Shown here: positions 24,244 through 38,044 of the stretch, in pieces
Numbering within the stretch: position 1 is the stretch's first letter
Layout: every line of letters starts with the position of its first letter
NCBI RefSeq assembly: GCF_051014685.1
Contig: NW_027479771.1
Span: 1 to 64,000 of the forward strand
DNA from: Ptiloglossa arizonensis
Lineage: Eukaryota > Arthropoda > Insecta > Hymenoptera > Colletidae
Direction: 5' to 3'
DNA: 64,000 bases
Made by a program: the position numbers and the translations under genes
The notes under the pieces: model-generated
Databases searched by the model: none
Seen by the model: only the letters and a program-made list of their open reading frames with translations
Told to the model about the DNA's origin: nothing

Positions 24244-24951
24244 ATACACATACCGTTGTAATCGGGCGAGTTTCTACTTTCAGATGCAATAGGAATTTTT
24301 GGGTTAGGTCAATCCTTTCGCGATATATGGGAGTTTGAAGCTAAGAAATGGTTGAGAAGACATCAAACTTTTCGCAATTCTGCGGCTCCAAACGCTTAAC
24401 CAGAATGGCCTAGGGAAAAAATACACATACCGTTGTAATCGGGCGAGTTTCTACTTTCAGACGCAACAGGAATTTTTGGGTTAGGTCAATCCGTTCGCGA
24501 GATATGGGAGTTTGAAGCCAAGAAATGGTTGAGAAGGCAGAAAATTTTTCGCAATTCTGCTGCTGCAAACGCTTAACCAGAATTGCCTAGGGAAAAAATA
24601 CACATACCGTTGTAATCGGGCGAGTTTCTACTTTCAGATGCAATAGGAATTTTTGGGTTAGGTCAATCCTTTCGCGATATATGGGAGTTTGAAGCTAAGA
24701 AATGGTTGAGAAGACATCAAACTTTTCGCAATTCTGCGGCTCCAAACGCTTAACCAGAATGGCCTAGGGAAAAAATACACATACCGTTGTAATCGGGCGA
24801 GTTTCTACTTTCAGACGCAACAGGAATTTTTGGGTTAGGTCAATCCGTTCGCGAGATATGGGAGTTTGAAGCCAAGAAATGGTTGAGAAGGCAGAAAATT
24901 TTTCGCAATTCTGCTGCTCCAAACGCTTAACCAGAATGGCCTAGGGAAAAA
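24244..24951 (+). repeat. L-I dimer run (354-bp subrepeat)
   Basis: Two successive L-I dimers. L has cgcgatat, gacatcaaac and ctgcggctcc; I has acgcaacagg and ggcagaaaa. I monomers inside such runs end ctgctgctgcaaac and aattgcc, whereas the last I before a C monomer ends ctgctgctcc and aatggcc. Equivalent runs lie near 27430-28137, 29199-29906, 31853-32560 and 35215-35922. They account for the extra monomers of the ten-mer compared with the seven-mer unit. Confidence 0.75.
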
Positions 24952-26544
24952 ATACACAAACCGTTGTAATCGGGCGAGTTTCTACTTTCAGATGCAATAG
25001 GAATTTTTGGGTTAGGTCAATCCGTTCGCTAGATATGGGAGTTTGAAGCTAAGAAATGGTTGTGAAGACAACAAATTTTTCGCACTGCTGCTGCTCCGAA
25101 AGCTTAACCAGAATGGCCTAGGGAAAAAATACACATGCCGTTGTAATCGGGCGAGTTTCTACTTTCAGATGCAATAGGACTTTTTGGGTTAGGTCAATCC
25201 GTTCGTGAGATATGGGAGTTTGAAGCCAAGAAATGGTTGAGAAAGCAAAAAATTTTTCACAATTCTGCTGCTGCAAACGCTTAACCAGAATGGCCCAGGG
25301 AAAAAATACACATACCGTTGTAATCGGGCGAGTTTCGACTTTCAGATGCAATAGGAATTTTTGGGTTAGGTCAATACGTTCGCGAAATATGGGACTTTGA
25401 AGCCAAGAAATGGTTGAGAAGGCAAAAAATTTTTCGCAATTCTGCTGCTCCAAACGCTTAACCAGAATGGCCTAGGGAAAAAATACACATACCGTTGTAA
25501 TCGGGCGAGTTTCTACTTTCAGATGCAATAGGAATTTTTGGGTTAGGTCAATCCTTTCGCGAGATATGGGAGTTTGAAGCTAAGAAATGGTTGAGAAGGC
25601 AAAAAATTTTTCACAATTCTGCTGCTCCAAACGCTTAACCAGAATGGCCTAGGGAAAAAATACAGATACCGTTGTAATCGGGCGAGTTTCTACTTTCAGA
25701 CGCAATAGGAATTTTAGGGTTAGGTCAATCCGTTCGCGAAGTATGGGAGTTTGAAGCCAAGAAATGGTTGAGAAGGCAAAAAATTTTTCGCAATTCTGCT
25801 GCTCCAAACGCTTAACCAGAATTGCCTAGGGAAAAAATACACATACCGTTGTAATCGGGCGAGTTTCTACTTTCAGATGCAATAGGAATTTTTGGGTTAG
25901 GTCAATCCTTTCGCGATATATGGGAGTTTGAAGCTAAGAAATGGTTGAGAAGACATCAAACTTTTCGCAATTCTGCGGCTCCAAACGCTTAACCAGAATG
26001 GCCTAGGGAAAAAATACACATACCGTTGTAATCGGGCGAGTTTCTACTTTCAGACGCAACAGGAATTTTTGGGTTAGGTCAATCCGTTCGCGAGATATGG
26101 GAGTTTGAAGCCAAGAAATGGTTGAGAAGGCAGAAAATTTTTCGCAATTCTGCTGCTCCAAACGCTTAACCAGAATGGCCTAGGGAAAAAATACACAAAC
26201 CGTTGTAATCGGGCGAGTTTCTACTTTCAGATGCAATAGGAATTTTTGGGTTAGGTCAATCCGTTCGCGAGATATGGGAGTTTGAAGCTAAGAAATGGTT
26301 GTGAAGACAACAAATTTTTCGCACTTCTGCTGCTCCAAAAGCTTAACCAGAATGGCCTAGGGAAAAAATACACATGCCGTTGTAATCGGGCGAGTTTCTA
26401 CTTTCAGATGCAATAGGACTTTTTGGGTTAGGTCAATCCGTTCGTGAGATATGGGAGTTTGAAGCCAAGAAATGGTTGAGAAAGCAAAAAATTTTTCACA
26501 ATTCTGCTGCTGCAAACGCTTAACCAGAATGGCCCAGGGAAAAA

Positions 26545-26721
26545 ATACACATATACCGTTGTAATCGGCGAGTTTCGACTTTCAGATGCAATAGGAATTT
26601 TTGGGTTAGGTCAATACGTTCGCGAAATATGGGACTTTGAAGCCAAGAAATGGTTGAGAAGGCAAAAAATTTTTCGCAATTCTGCTGCTCCAACGCTTAA
26701 CCAGAATGGCCTAGGGAAAAA
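26545..26721 (+). repeat. Type E monomer with compensating indels
   Basis: This monomer reads cacatataccg (two extra bases), gtaatcggcgag (one g missing) and gctccaacgc (one a missing), so its length returns to 177 bp. No other copy shares these changes. Three independent indels in one monomer, in an array where most monomers have none, suggest a local base-calling or assembly problem; a real damaged copy is possible. Confidence 0.6.
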
Positions 26722-28137
26722 ATACACATACCGTTGTAATCGGGCGAGTTTCTACTTTCAGATGCAATAGGAATTTTTGGGTTAGGTCAATCCTTTCGCG
26801 AGATATGGGAGTTTGAAGCTAAGAAATGGTTGAGAAGACATCAAACTTTTCGCACTTCTGCTGCTCCAAACGCTTAACCAGAATGGCCTAGGGAAAACAT
26901 ACACATACCGTTGTAATCGGGCGAGTTTCTACTTTCAGATGCAATAGGAATTTTTGGGTTAGGACAATCCGTTCGTGAGATATGGGTGTTTGAGGCCAAG
27001 AAATGGTTGAGAAGGCAAAAAATTTTTCGCAATTCTGCTGCTCCAAACGCTTAACCAGAATGGCCTAGGGAAAAAATACACATACCGTTGTAATCGGGCG
27101 AGTTTCTACTTTCAGACGCAACAGGAATTTTTGGGTTAGGTCAATCCGTTCGCGAGATATGGGAGTTTGAAGCCAAGAAATGGTTGAGAAGGCAGAAAAT
27201 TTTTCGCAATTCTGCTGCTGCAAACGCTTAACCAGAATTACCTAGGGAAAAAATACACATACCGTTGTAATCGGGCGAGTTTCTACTTTCAGACGCAACA
27301 GGAATTTTTGGGTTAGGTCAATCCGTTCGCGAGATATGGGAGTTTGAAGCCAAGAAATGGTTGAGAAGGCAGAAAATTTTTCGCAATTCTGCTGCTGCAA
27401 ACGCTTAACCAGAATTGCCTAGGGAAAAAATACACATACCGTTGTAATCGGGCGAGTTTCTACTTTCAGATGCAATAGGAATTTTTGGGTTAGGTCAATC
27501 CTTTCGCGATATATGGGAGTTTGAAGCTAAGAAATGGTTGAGAAGACATCAAACTTGTCGCAATTCTGCGGCTCCAAACGCTTAACCAGAATGGCCTAGG
27601 GAAAAAATACACATACCGTTGTAATCGGGCGAGTTTCTACTTTCAGACGCAACAGGAATTTTTGGGTTAGGTCAATCCGTTCGCGAGATATGGGAGTTTG
27701 AAGCCAAGAAATGGTTGAGAAGGCAGAAAATTTTTCGCAATTCTGCTGCTGCAAACGCTTAACCAGAATTGCCTAGGGAAAAAATACACATACCGTTGTA
27801 ATCGGGCGAGTTTCTACTTTCAGATGCAATAGGAATTTTTGGGTTAGGTCAATCCTTTCGCGATATATGGGAGTTTGAAGCTAAGAAATGGTTGAGAAGA
27901 CATCAAACTTTTCGCAATTCTGCGGCTCCAAACGCTTAACCAGAATGGCCTAGGGAAAAAATACACATACCGTTGTAATCGGGCGAGTTTCTACTTTCAG
28001 ACGCAACAGGAATTTTTGGGTTAGGTCAATCCGTTCGCGAGATATGGGAGTTTGAAGCCAAGAAATGGTTGAGAAGGCAGAAAATTTTTCGCAATTCTGC
28101 TGCTCCAAACGCTTAACCAGAATGGCCTAGGGAAAAA

Positions 28138-29906
28138 ATACACAAACCGTTGTAATCGGGCGAGTTTCTACTTTCAGATGCAATAGGAATTTTTGGGTTA
28201 GGTCAATCCGTTCGTGAGATATGGGAGTTTGAAGCCAAGAAATGGTTGAGAAAGCAAAAAATTTTTCACAATTCTGCTGCTGCAAACGCTTAACCAGAAT
28301 GGCCCAGGGAAAAAATACACATACCGTTGTAATCGGGCGAGTTTCGACTTTCAGATGCAATAGGAATTTTTGGGTTAGGTCAATACGTTCGCGAAATATG
28401 GGACTTTGAAGCCAAGAAATGGTTGAGAAGGCAAAAAATTTTTCGCAATTCTGCTGCTCCAAACGCTTAACCAGAATCGCCTAGGGAAAAAATACACATA
28501 CCGTTGTAATCGGGCGAGTTTCTACTTTCAGATGCAATAGGAATTTTTGGGTTAGGTCAATCCTTTCGCGAGATATGGGAGTTTGAAGCTAAGAAATGGT
28601 TGAGAAGGCAAAAAATTTTTCACAATTCTGCTGCTCCAAACGCTTAACCAGAATGGCCTAGGGAAAAAATACAGATACCGTTGTAATCGGGCGAGTTTCT
28701 ACTTTCAGACGCAATAGGAATTTTAGGGTTAGGCAATCCGTTCGCGAGGTATGGGAGTTTGAAGCCAAGAAATGGTTGAGAAGGCAAAAAATTTTTCGCA
28801 ATTCTGCTGCTCCAAACGCTTAACCAGAATTGCCTAGAGAAAAAATACACATACCGTTGCAATCGGGCGAGTTTCTACTTTCAGATGCAATAGGAATTTT
28901 TGGGTTAGGTCAATCCTTTCGCGATATATGGGAGATTGAGGCCAAGAAATGGTTGAGAAGGCAAAAAATTTTTCACAATTCTGCTGCTCCAAACGCTTAA
29001 CCAGAATGGCCTAGGGAAAAAATACAGATACCGTTGTAATCGGGCGAGTTTCTACTTTCAGACGCAATAGGAATTTTAGGGTTAGGTCAATCCGTTCGCG
29101 AAGTATGGGAGTTTGAAGCCAAGAAATGGTTGAGAAGGCAAAAAATTTTTCGCAATTCTGCTGCTCCAAACGCTTAACCAGAATTGCCTAGGGAAAAAAT
29201 ACACATACCGTTGTAATCGGGCGAGTTTCTACTTTCAGATGCAATTGGAATTTTTGGGTTAGGTCAATCCTTTCGCGATATATGGGAGTTTGAAGCTAAG
29301 AAATGGTTGAGAAGACATCAAACTTTTCGCAATTCTGCGGCTCCAAACGCTTAACCAGAATGGCCTAGGGAAAAAATACACATACCGTTGTAATCGGGCG
29401 AGTTTCTACTTTCAGACGCAACAGGAATTTTTGGGTTAGGTCAATCCGTTCGCGAGATATGGGAGTTTGAAGCCAAGAAATGGTTGAGAAGGCAGAAAAT
29501 TTTTCGCAATTCTGCTGCTGCAAACGCTTAACCAGAATTGCCTAGGGAAAAAATACACATACCGTTGTAATCGGGCGAGTTTCTACTTTCAGATGCAATA
29601 GGAATTTTTGGGTTAGGTCAATCCTTTCGCGATATATGGGAGTTTGAAGCTAAGAAATGGTTGAGAAGACATCAAACTTTTCGCAATTCTGCGGCTCCAA
29701 ACGCTTAACCAGAATGGCCTAGGGAAAAAATACACATACCGTTGTAATCGGGCGAGTTTCTACTTTCAGACGCAACAGGAATTTTTGGGTTAGGTCAATC
29801 CGTTCGCGAGATATGGGAGTTTGAAGCCAAGAAATGGTTGAGAAGGCAGAAAATTTTTCGCAATTCTGCTGCTCCAAACGCTTAACCAGAATGGCCTAGG
29901 GAAAAA
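28138..29906 (+). repeat. Ten-monomer tandem duplication, copy 1
   Basis: A 1769-bp unit starts with a fused C/D monomer (cacaaaccg start, then ttcgtgag and gaaagc) followed by E, A/J, K, J, K, L, I, L, I. A matching run starts at 29907. Shared private marks are the fused monomer itself, the cagaatcgcc end of E (about 28476 and 30245) and gcaattggaattt in the L monomer (about 29242 and 31011). Confidence 0.8.
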
Positions 29907-31321
29907 ATACACAAACCGTTGTAATCGGGCGAGTTTCTACTTTCAGATGCAATAGGAATTTTTGGGTTAGGTCAATCCGTTCGTGAGATATGGGAGTTTG
30001 AAGCCAAGAAATGGTTGAGAAAGCAAAAAATTTTTCACAATTCTGCTGCTGCAAACGCTTAACCAGAATGGCCCAGGGAAAAAATACACATACCGTTGTA
30101 ATCGGGCGAGTTTCGACTTTCAGATGCAATAGGAATTTTTGGGTTAGGTCAATACGTTCGCGAAATATGGGACTTTGAAGCCAAGAAATGGTTGAGAAGG
30201 CAAAAAATTTTTCGCAATTCTGCTGCTCCAAACGCTTAACCAGAATCGCCTAGGGAAAAAATACACATACCGTTGTAATCGGGCGAGTTTCTACTTTCAG
30301 ATGCAATAGGAATTTTTGGGTTAGGTCAATCCTTTCGCGAGATATGGGAGTTTGAAGCTAAGAAATGGTTGAGAAGGCAAAAAATTTTTCACAATTCTGC
30401 TGCTCCAAACGCTTAACCAGAATGGCCTAGGGAAAAAATACAGATACCGTTGTAATCGGGCGAGTTTCTACTTTCAGACGCAATAGGAATTTTAGGGTTA
30501 GGCAATCCGTTCGCGAGGTATGGGAGTTTGAAGCCAAGAAATGGTTGAGAAGGCAAAAAATTTTTCGCAATTCTGCTGCTCCAAACGCTTAACCAGAATT
30601 GCCTAGAGAAAAAATACACATACCGTTGCAATCGGTCGAGTTTCTACTTTCAGATGCAATAGGAATTTTTGGGTTAGGTCAATCCTTTCGCGATATATGG
30701 GAGATTGAGGCCAAGAAATGGTTGAGAAGGCAAAAAATTTTTCACAATTCTGCTGCTCCAAACGCTTAACCAGAATGGCCTAGGGAAAAAATACAGATAC
30801 CGTTGTAATCGGGCGAGTTTCTACTTTCAGACGCAATAGGAATTTTAGGGTTAGGTCAATCCGTTCGCGAAGTATGGGAGTTTGAAGCCAAGAAATGGTT
30901 GAGAAGGCAAAAAATTTTTCGCAATTCTGCTGCTCCAAACGCTTAACCAGAATTGCCTAGGGAAAAAATACACATACCGTTGTAATCGGGCGAGTTTCTA
31001 CTTTCAGATGCAATTGGAATTTTTGGGTTAGATCAATCCTTTCGCGATATATGGGAGTTTGAAGCTAAGAAATGGTTGAGAAGACATCAAACTTTTCGCA
31101 ATTCTGCGGCTCCAAACGCTTAACCAGAATGGCCTAGGGAAAAAATACACATACCGTTGTAATCGGGCGAGTTTCTACTTTCAGACGCAACAGGAATTTT
31201 TGGGTTAGGTCAATCCGTTCGCGAGATATGGGAGTTTGAAGCCAAGAAATGGTTGAGAAGGCAGAAAATTTTTCGCAATTCTGCTGCTCCAAACGCTTAA
31301 CCAGAATGGCCTAGGGAAAAA
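29907..31321 (+). repeat. Ten-monomer tandem duplication, partial copy 2
   Basis: This matches the first eight monomers of 28138-29906, then departs: a C monomer follows at 31322 where copy 1 has L-I. Small private changes are present, such as atcggtcgag at about 30633 and ttagatcaatcc at about 31029. The departure is followed at 31499 by a D/M chimera. Confidence 0.75.
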
Positions 31322-34300
31322 ATACACAAACCGTTGTAATCGGGCGAGTTTCTACTTTCAGATGCAATAGGAATTTTTGGGTTAGGTCAATCCGTTCGCG
31401 AGATATGGGAGTTTGAAGCTAAGAAATGGTTGTGAAGACAACAAATTTTTCGCACTTCTGCTGCTCCAAAAGCTTAACCAGAATGGCCTAGGGAAAAAAT
31501 ACACATGCCGTTGTAATCGGGCGAGTTTCTACTTTCAGATGCAATAGGACTTTTTGGGTTAGGACAATCCGTTCGTGAGATATGGGAGTTTGAGGCCAAG
31601 AAATGGTTGAGAAGGCAAAAAATTTTTCACAATTCTGCTGCTGCAAACGCTTAACCAGAATGGCCTAGGGAAAAAATACACATACCGTTGTAATCGGGCG
31701 AGTTTCTACTTTCAGACGCAACAGGAATTTTTGGGTTAGGTCAATCCGTTCGCGAGATATGGGAGTTTGAAGCCAAGAAATGGTTGAGAAGGCAGAAAAT
31801 TTTTCGCAATTCTGCTGCTGCAAACGCTTAACCAGAATTGCCTAGGGAAAAAATACACATACCGTTGTAATCGGGCGAGTTTCTACTTTCAGATGCAATA
31901 GGAATTTTTGGGTTAGGTCAATCCTTTCGCGATATATGGGAGTTTGAAGCTAAGAAATGGTTGAGAAGACATCAAACTTTTCGCAATTCTGCGGCTCCAA
32001 ACGCTTAACCAGAATGGCCTAGGGAAAAAATACACATACCGTTGTAATCGGGCGAGTTTCTACTTTCAGACGCAACAGGAATTTTTGGGTTAGGTCAATC
32101 CGTTCGCGAGATATGGGAGTTTGAAGCCAAGAAATGGTTGAGAAGGCAGAAAATTTTTCGCAATTCTGCTGCTGCAAACGCTTAACCAGAATTGCCTAGG
32201 GAAAAAATACACATACCGTTGTAATCGGGCGAGTTTCTACTTTCAGATGCAATAGGAATTTTTGGGTTAGGTCAATCCTTTCGCGATATATGGGAGTTTG
32301 AAGCTAAGAAATGGTTGAGAAGACATCAAACTTTTCGCAATTCTGCGGCTCCAAACGCTTAACCAGAATGGCCTAGGGAAAAAATACACATACCGTTGTA
32401 ATCGGGCGAGTTTCTACTTTCAGACGCAACAGGAATTTTTGGGTTAGGTCAATCCGTTCGCGAGATATGGGAGTTTGAAGCCAAGAAATGGTTGAGAAGG
32501 CAGAAAATTTTTCGCAATTCTGCTGCTCCAAACGCTTAACCAGAATGGCCTAGGGAAAAAATACACAAACCGTTGTAATCGGGCGAGTTTCTACTTTCAG
32601 ATGCAATAGGAATTTTTGGGTTAGGTCCATCCGTTCGCGAGATATGGGAGTTTGAAGCTAAGAAATGGTTGTGAAGACAACAAATTTTTCGCACTTCTGC
32701 TGCTCCAAAAGCTTAACCAGAATGGCCTAGGGAAAAAATACACATGCCGTTGTAATCGGGCGAGTTTCTACTTTCAGATGCAATAGGACTTTTCGGGTTA
32801 GGTCAATCCGTTCGTGAGATATGGGAGTTTGAAGCCAAGAAATGGTTGAGAAAGCAAAAAATTTTTCACAATTCTGCTGCTGCAAACGCTTAACCAGAAT
32901 GGCCCAGGGAAAAAATACACATACCGTTGTAATCGGGCGAGTTTCGACTTTCAGATGCAATAGGAATTTTTGGGTTAGGTCAATACGTTCGCGAAATATG
33001 GGACTTTGAAGCCAAGAAATGGTTGAGAAGGCAAAAAATTTTTCGCAATTCTGCTGCTCCAAACGCTTAACCAGAATGGCCTAGGGAAAAAATACACATA
33101 CCGTTGTAATCGGGCGAGTTTCTACTTTCAGATGCAATAGGAATTTTTGGGTTAGGTCAATCCTTTCGCGATATATGGGAGTTTGAAGCTAAGAAATGGT
33201 TGAGAAGACATCAAACTTTTCGCAATTCTGCGGCTCCAAACGCTTAACCAGAATGGCCTAGGGAAAAAATACACATACCGTTGTAATCGGGCGAGTTTCT
33301 ACTTTCAGACGCAATAGGAATTTTAGGGTTAGGCAATCCGTTCGCGAGGTATGGGAGTTTGAAGCCAAGAAATGGTTGAGAAGGCAAAAAATTTTTCGCA
33401 ATTCTGCTGCTCCAAACGCTTAACCAGAATTGCCTAGAGAAAAAATACACATACCGTTGCAATCGGGCGAGTTTCTACTTTCAGATGCAATAGGAATTTT
33501 TGGGTTAGGTCAATCCTTTCGCGATATATGGGAGATTGAGGCCAAGAAATGGTTGAGAAGGCAAAAAATTTTTCACAATTCTGCTGCTCCAAACGCTTAA
33601 CCAGAATGGCCTAGGGAAAAAATACAGATACCGTTGTAATCGGGCGAGTTTCTACTTTCAGACGCAATAGGAATTTTAGGGTTAGGTCAATCCGTTCGCG
33701 AAGTATGGGAGTTTGAAGCCAAGAAATGGTTGAGAAGGCAAAAAATTTTTCGCAATTCTGCTGCTCCAAACGCTTAACCAGAATTGCCTAGGGAAAAAAT
33801 ACACATACCGTTGTAATCGGGCGAGTTTCTACTTTCAGATGCAATAGCAATTTTTGGGTTAGGTCAATCCTTTCGCGATATATGGGAGTTTGAAGCTAAG
33901 AAATGGTTGAGAAGACATCAAACTTTTCGCAATTCTGCGGCTCCAAACGCTTAACCAGAATGGCCTAGGGAAAAAATACACATACCGTTGTAATCGGGCG
34001 AGTTTCTACTTTCAGACGCAACAGGAATTTTTGGGTTAGGTCAATCCGTTCGCGAGATATGGGAGTTTGAAGCCAAGAAATGGTTGAGAAGGCAGAAAAT
34101 TTTTCGCAATTCTGCTGCTCCAAACGCTTAACCAGAATGGCCTAGGGAAAAAATACACAAACCGTTGTAATCGGGCGAGTTTCTACTTTCAGATGCAATA
34201 GGAATTTTTGGGTTAGGTCAATCCGTTCGCGAGATATGGGAGTTTGAAGCTAAGAAATGGTTGTGAAGACAACAAATTTTTCGCACTTCTGCTGCTCCAA

Positions 34301-37300
34301 AAGCTTAACCAGAATGGCCTAGGGAAAAAATACACATGCCGTTGTAATCGGGCGAGTTTCTACTTTCAGATGCAATAGGACTTTTTGGGTTAGGTCAATC
34401 CGTTCGTGAGATATGGGAGTTTGAAGCCAAGAAATGGTTGAGAAAGCAAAAAATTTTTCACAATTCTGCTGCTGCAAACGCTTAACCAGAATGGCCCAGG
34501 GAAAAAATACACATACCGTTGTAATTGGGCGAGTTTCGACTTTCAGATGCAATAGGAATTTTTGGGTTAGGTCAATACGTTCGCGAAATATGGGACTTTG
34601 AAGCCAAGAAATGGTTGAGAAGGCAAAAAATTTTTCGCAATTCTGCTGCTCCAAACGCTTAACCAGAATGGCCTAGGGAAAAAATACACATACCGTTGTA
34701 ATCGGGCGAGTTTCTACTTTCAGATGCAATAGGAATTTTTGGGTTAGGTCAATCCTTTCGCGAGATATGGGAGTTTGAAGCTAAGAAATGGTTGAGAAGA
34801 CATCAAACTTTTCGCACTTCTGCTGCTCCAAACGCTTAACCAGAATGGCCTAGGGAAAACATACACATACCGTTGTAATCGGGCGAGTTTCTACTTTCAG
34901 ATGCAATAGGAATTTTTGGGTTAGGACAATCCGTTCGTGAGATATGGGTGTTTGAGGCCAAGAAATGGTTGAGAAGGCAAAAAATTTTTCGCAATTCTGC
35001 TGCAACAAACGCTTAACCAGAATGGCCTAGGGAAAAAATACACATACCGTTGTAATCGGGCGAGTTTCTACTTTCAGACGCAACAGGAATTTTTGGGTTA
35101 GGTCAATCCGTTCGCGAGATATGGGAGTTTGAAGCCAAGAAATGGTTGAGAAGGCAGAAAATTTTTCGCAATTCTGCTGCTGCAAACGCTTAACCAGAAT
35201 TGCCTAGGGAAAAAATACACATACCGTTGTAATCGGGCGAGTTTCTACTTTCAGATGCAATAGGAATTTTTGGGTTAGGTCAATCCTTTCGCGATATATG
35301 GGAGTTTGAAGCTAAGAAATGGTTGAGAAGACATCAAACTTTTCGCAATTCTGCGGCTCCAAACGCTTAACCAGAATGGCCAAGGGAAAAAATACACATA
35401 CCGTTGTAATCGGGCGAGTTTCTACTTTCAGACGCAACAGGAATTTTTGGGTTAGGTCAATCCGTTCGCGAGATATGGGAGTTTGAAGCCAAGAAATCGT
35501 TGAGAAGGCAGAAAATTTTTCGCAATTCTGCTGCTGCAAACGCTTAACCAGAATTGCCTAGGGAAAAAATACACATACCGTTGTAATCGGGCGAGTTTCT
35601 ACTTTCAGATGCAATAGGAATTTTTGGGTTAGGTCAATCCTTTCGCGATATATGGGAGTTTGAAGCTAAGAAATGGTTGAGAAGACATCAAACTTTTCGC
35701 AATTCTGCGGCTCCAAACGCTTAACCAGAATGGCCTAGGGAAAAAATACACATACCGTTGTAATCGGGCGAGTTTCTACTTTCAGACGCAACAGGAATTT
35801 TTGGGTTAGGTCAATCCGTTCGCGAGATATGGGAGTTTGAAGCCAAGAAATGGTTGAGAAGGCAGAAAATTTTTCGCAATTCTGCTGCTCCAAACGCTTA
35901 ACCAGAATGGCCTAGGGAAAAAATACACAAACCGTTGTAATCGGGCGAGTTTCTACTTTCAGATGCAATAGGAATTTTTGGGTTAGGTCAATCCGTTCGC
36001 GAGATATGGGAGTTTGAAGCTAAGAAATGGTTGTGAAGACAACAAATTTTTCGCACTTCTGCTGCTCCAAAAGCTTAACCAGAATGGCCTAGGGAAAAAA
36101 TACACATGCCGTTGTAATCGGGCGAGTTTCTACTTTCAGATGCAATAGGACTTTTTGGGTTAGGTCAATCCGTTCGTGAGATATGGGAGTTTGAAGCCAA
36201 GAAATGGTTGAGAAAGCAAAAAATTTTTCACAATTCTGCTGCTGCAAACGCTTAACCAGAATGGCCCAGGGAAAAAATACACATACCGTTGTAATCGGGC
36301 GAGTTTCGACTTTCAGATGCAATAGGAATTTTTGGGTTAGGTCAATACGTTCGCGAAATATGGGACTTTGAAGCCAAGAAATGGTTGAGAAGGCAAAAAA
36401 TTTTTCGCAATTCTGCTGCTCCAAACGCTTAACCAGAATGGCCTAGGGAAAAAATACACATACCGTTGTAATCGGGCGAGTTTCTACTTTCGGATGCAAT
36501 AGGAATTTTTGGGTTAGGTCAATCCTTTCGCGAGATATGGGAGTTTGAAGCTAAGAAATGGTTGAGAAGGCAAAAAATTTTTCACAATTCTGCTGCTCCA
36601 AACGCTTAACCAGAATGGCCTAGGGAAAAAATACAGATACCGTTGTAATCGGGCGAGTTTCTACTTTCAGACGCAATAGGAATTTTAGGGTTAGGCAATC
36701 CGTTCGCGAGGTATGGGAGTTTGAAGCCAAGAAATGGTTGAGAAGGCAAAAAATTTTTCGCAATTCTGCTGCTCCAAACGCTTAACCAGAATTGCCTAGG
36801 GAAAAAATACACATACCGTTGCAATCGGGCGAGTTTCTACTTTCAGATGCAATAGGAATTTTTGGGTTAGGTCAATCCTTTCGCGATATATGGGAGATTG
36901 AGGCCAAGAAATGGTTGAGAAGGCAAAAAATTTTTCACAATTCTGCTGCTCCAAACGCTTAACTAGAATGGCCTAGGGAAAAAATACAGATACCGTTGTA
37001 ATCGGGCGAGTTTCTACTTTCAGACGCAATAGGAATTTTAGGGTTAGGTCAATCCGTTCGCGAGGTATGGGAGTTTGAAGCCAAGAAATGGTTGAGAAGG
37101 CAAAAAATTTTTCGCAATTCTGCTGCTCCAAACGCTTAACCAGAATTGCCTAGGGAAAAAATACACATACCGTTGTAATCGGGCGAGTTTCTACTTTCAG
37201 ATGCAATAGGAATTTTTGGGTTAGGTCAATCCTTTCGCGATATATTGGAGTTTGAAGCTAAGAAATGGTTGAGAAGACATCAAACTTTTCGCAATTCTGC

Positions 37301-38044
37301 GGCTCCAAACGCTTAACCAGAATGGCCTAGGGAAAAAATACACATACCGTTGTAATCGGGCGAGTTTCTACTTTCAGACGCAACAGGAATTTTTGGGTTA
37401 GGTCAATCCGTTCGCGAGATATGGGAGTTTGAAGCCAAGAAATGGTTGAGAAGGCAGAAAATTTTTCGCAATTCTGCTGCTCCAAACGCTTAACCAGAAT
37501 GGCCTAGGGAAAAAATACACAAACCGTTGTAATCGGGCGAGTTTCTACTTTCAGATGCAATAGGAATTTTTGGGTTAGGTCAATCCGTTCGCGAGATATG
37601 GGAGTTTGAAGCTAAGAAATGGTTGTGAAGACAACAAATTTTTCGCACTTCTGCTGCTCCAAAAGCTTAACCAGAATGGCCTAGGGAAAAAATACACATG
37701 CCGTTGTAATCGGGCGAGTTTCTACTTTCAGATGCAATAGGACTTTTTGGGTTAGGTCAATCCGTTCGTGAGATATGGGAGTTTGAAGCCAAGAAATGGT
37801 TGAGAAAGCAAAAATTTTTCACAATTCTGCTGCTGCAAACGCTTAACCAGAATGGCCCGGGGAAAAAATACACATACCGTTGTAATCGGGCGAGTTTCGA
37901 CTTTCAGATGCAATAGGAATTTTTGGGTTAGGTCAATACGTTCGCGAAATATGGGACTTTGAAGCCAAGAAATGGTTAAGAAGGCAAAAAATTTTTCGCA
38001 ATTCTGCTGCTCCAAACGCTTAACCAGAATGGCCTAGGGAAAAA

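Larger units (their letters stand above)
21767..38044 (+). repeat. Nine- and ten-monomer higher-order repeats anchored on C-D-E
   Basis: Two related units alternate. The nine-mer is D-E-(A/J)-K-J-K-L-I-C, 1592 bp because its first K has a one-base deletion. The ten-mer is D-E-A-M-I-L-I-L-I-C, 1770 bp. D monomers start at 21767, 23359, 25129, 26368, then (fused with C) 28138 and 29907, then 32738, 34330, 36100 and 37692. A seven-mer (25129-26367) and fused or lengthened forms (28138-32737) also occur. D and E here differ from those in the 885-bp block: gaaagc and ctgctgctgcaaac in D, cgcgaaat in E. The pair 21767-25128 and 32738-36099 has the same nine-plus-ten order, 3362 bp each. Confidence 0.8.
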
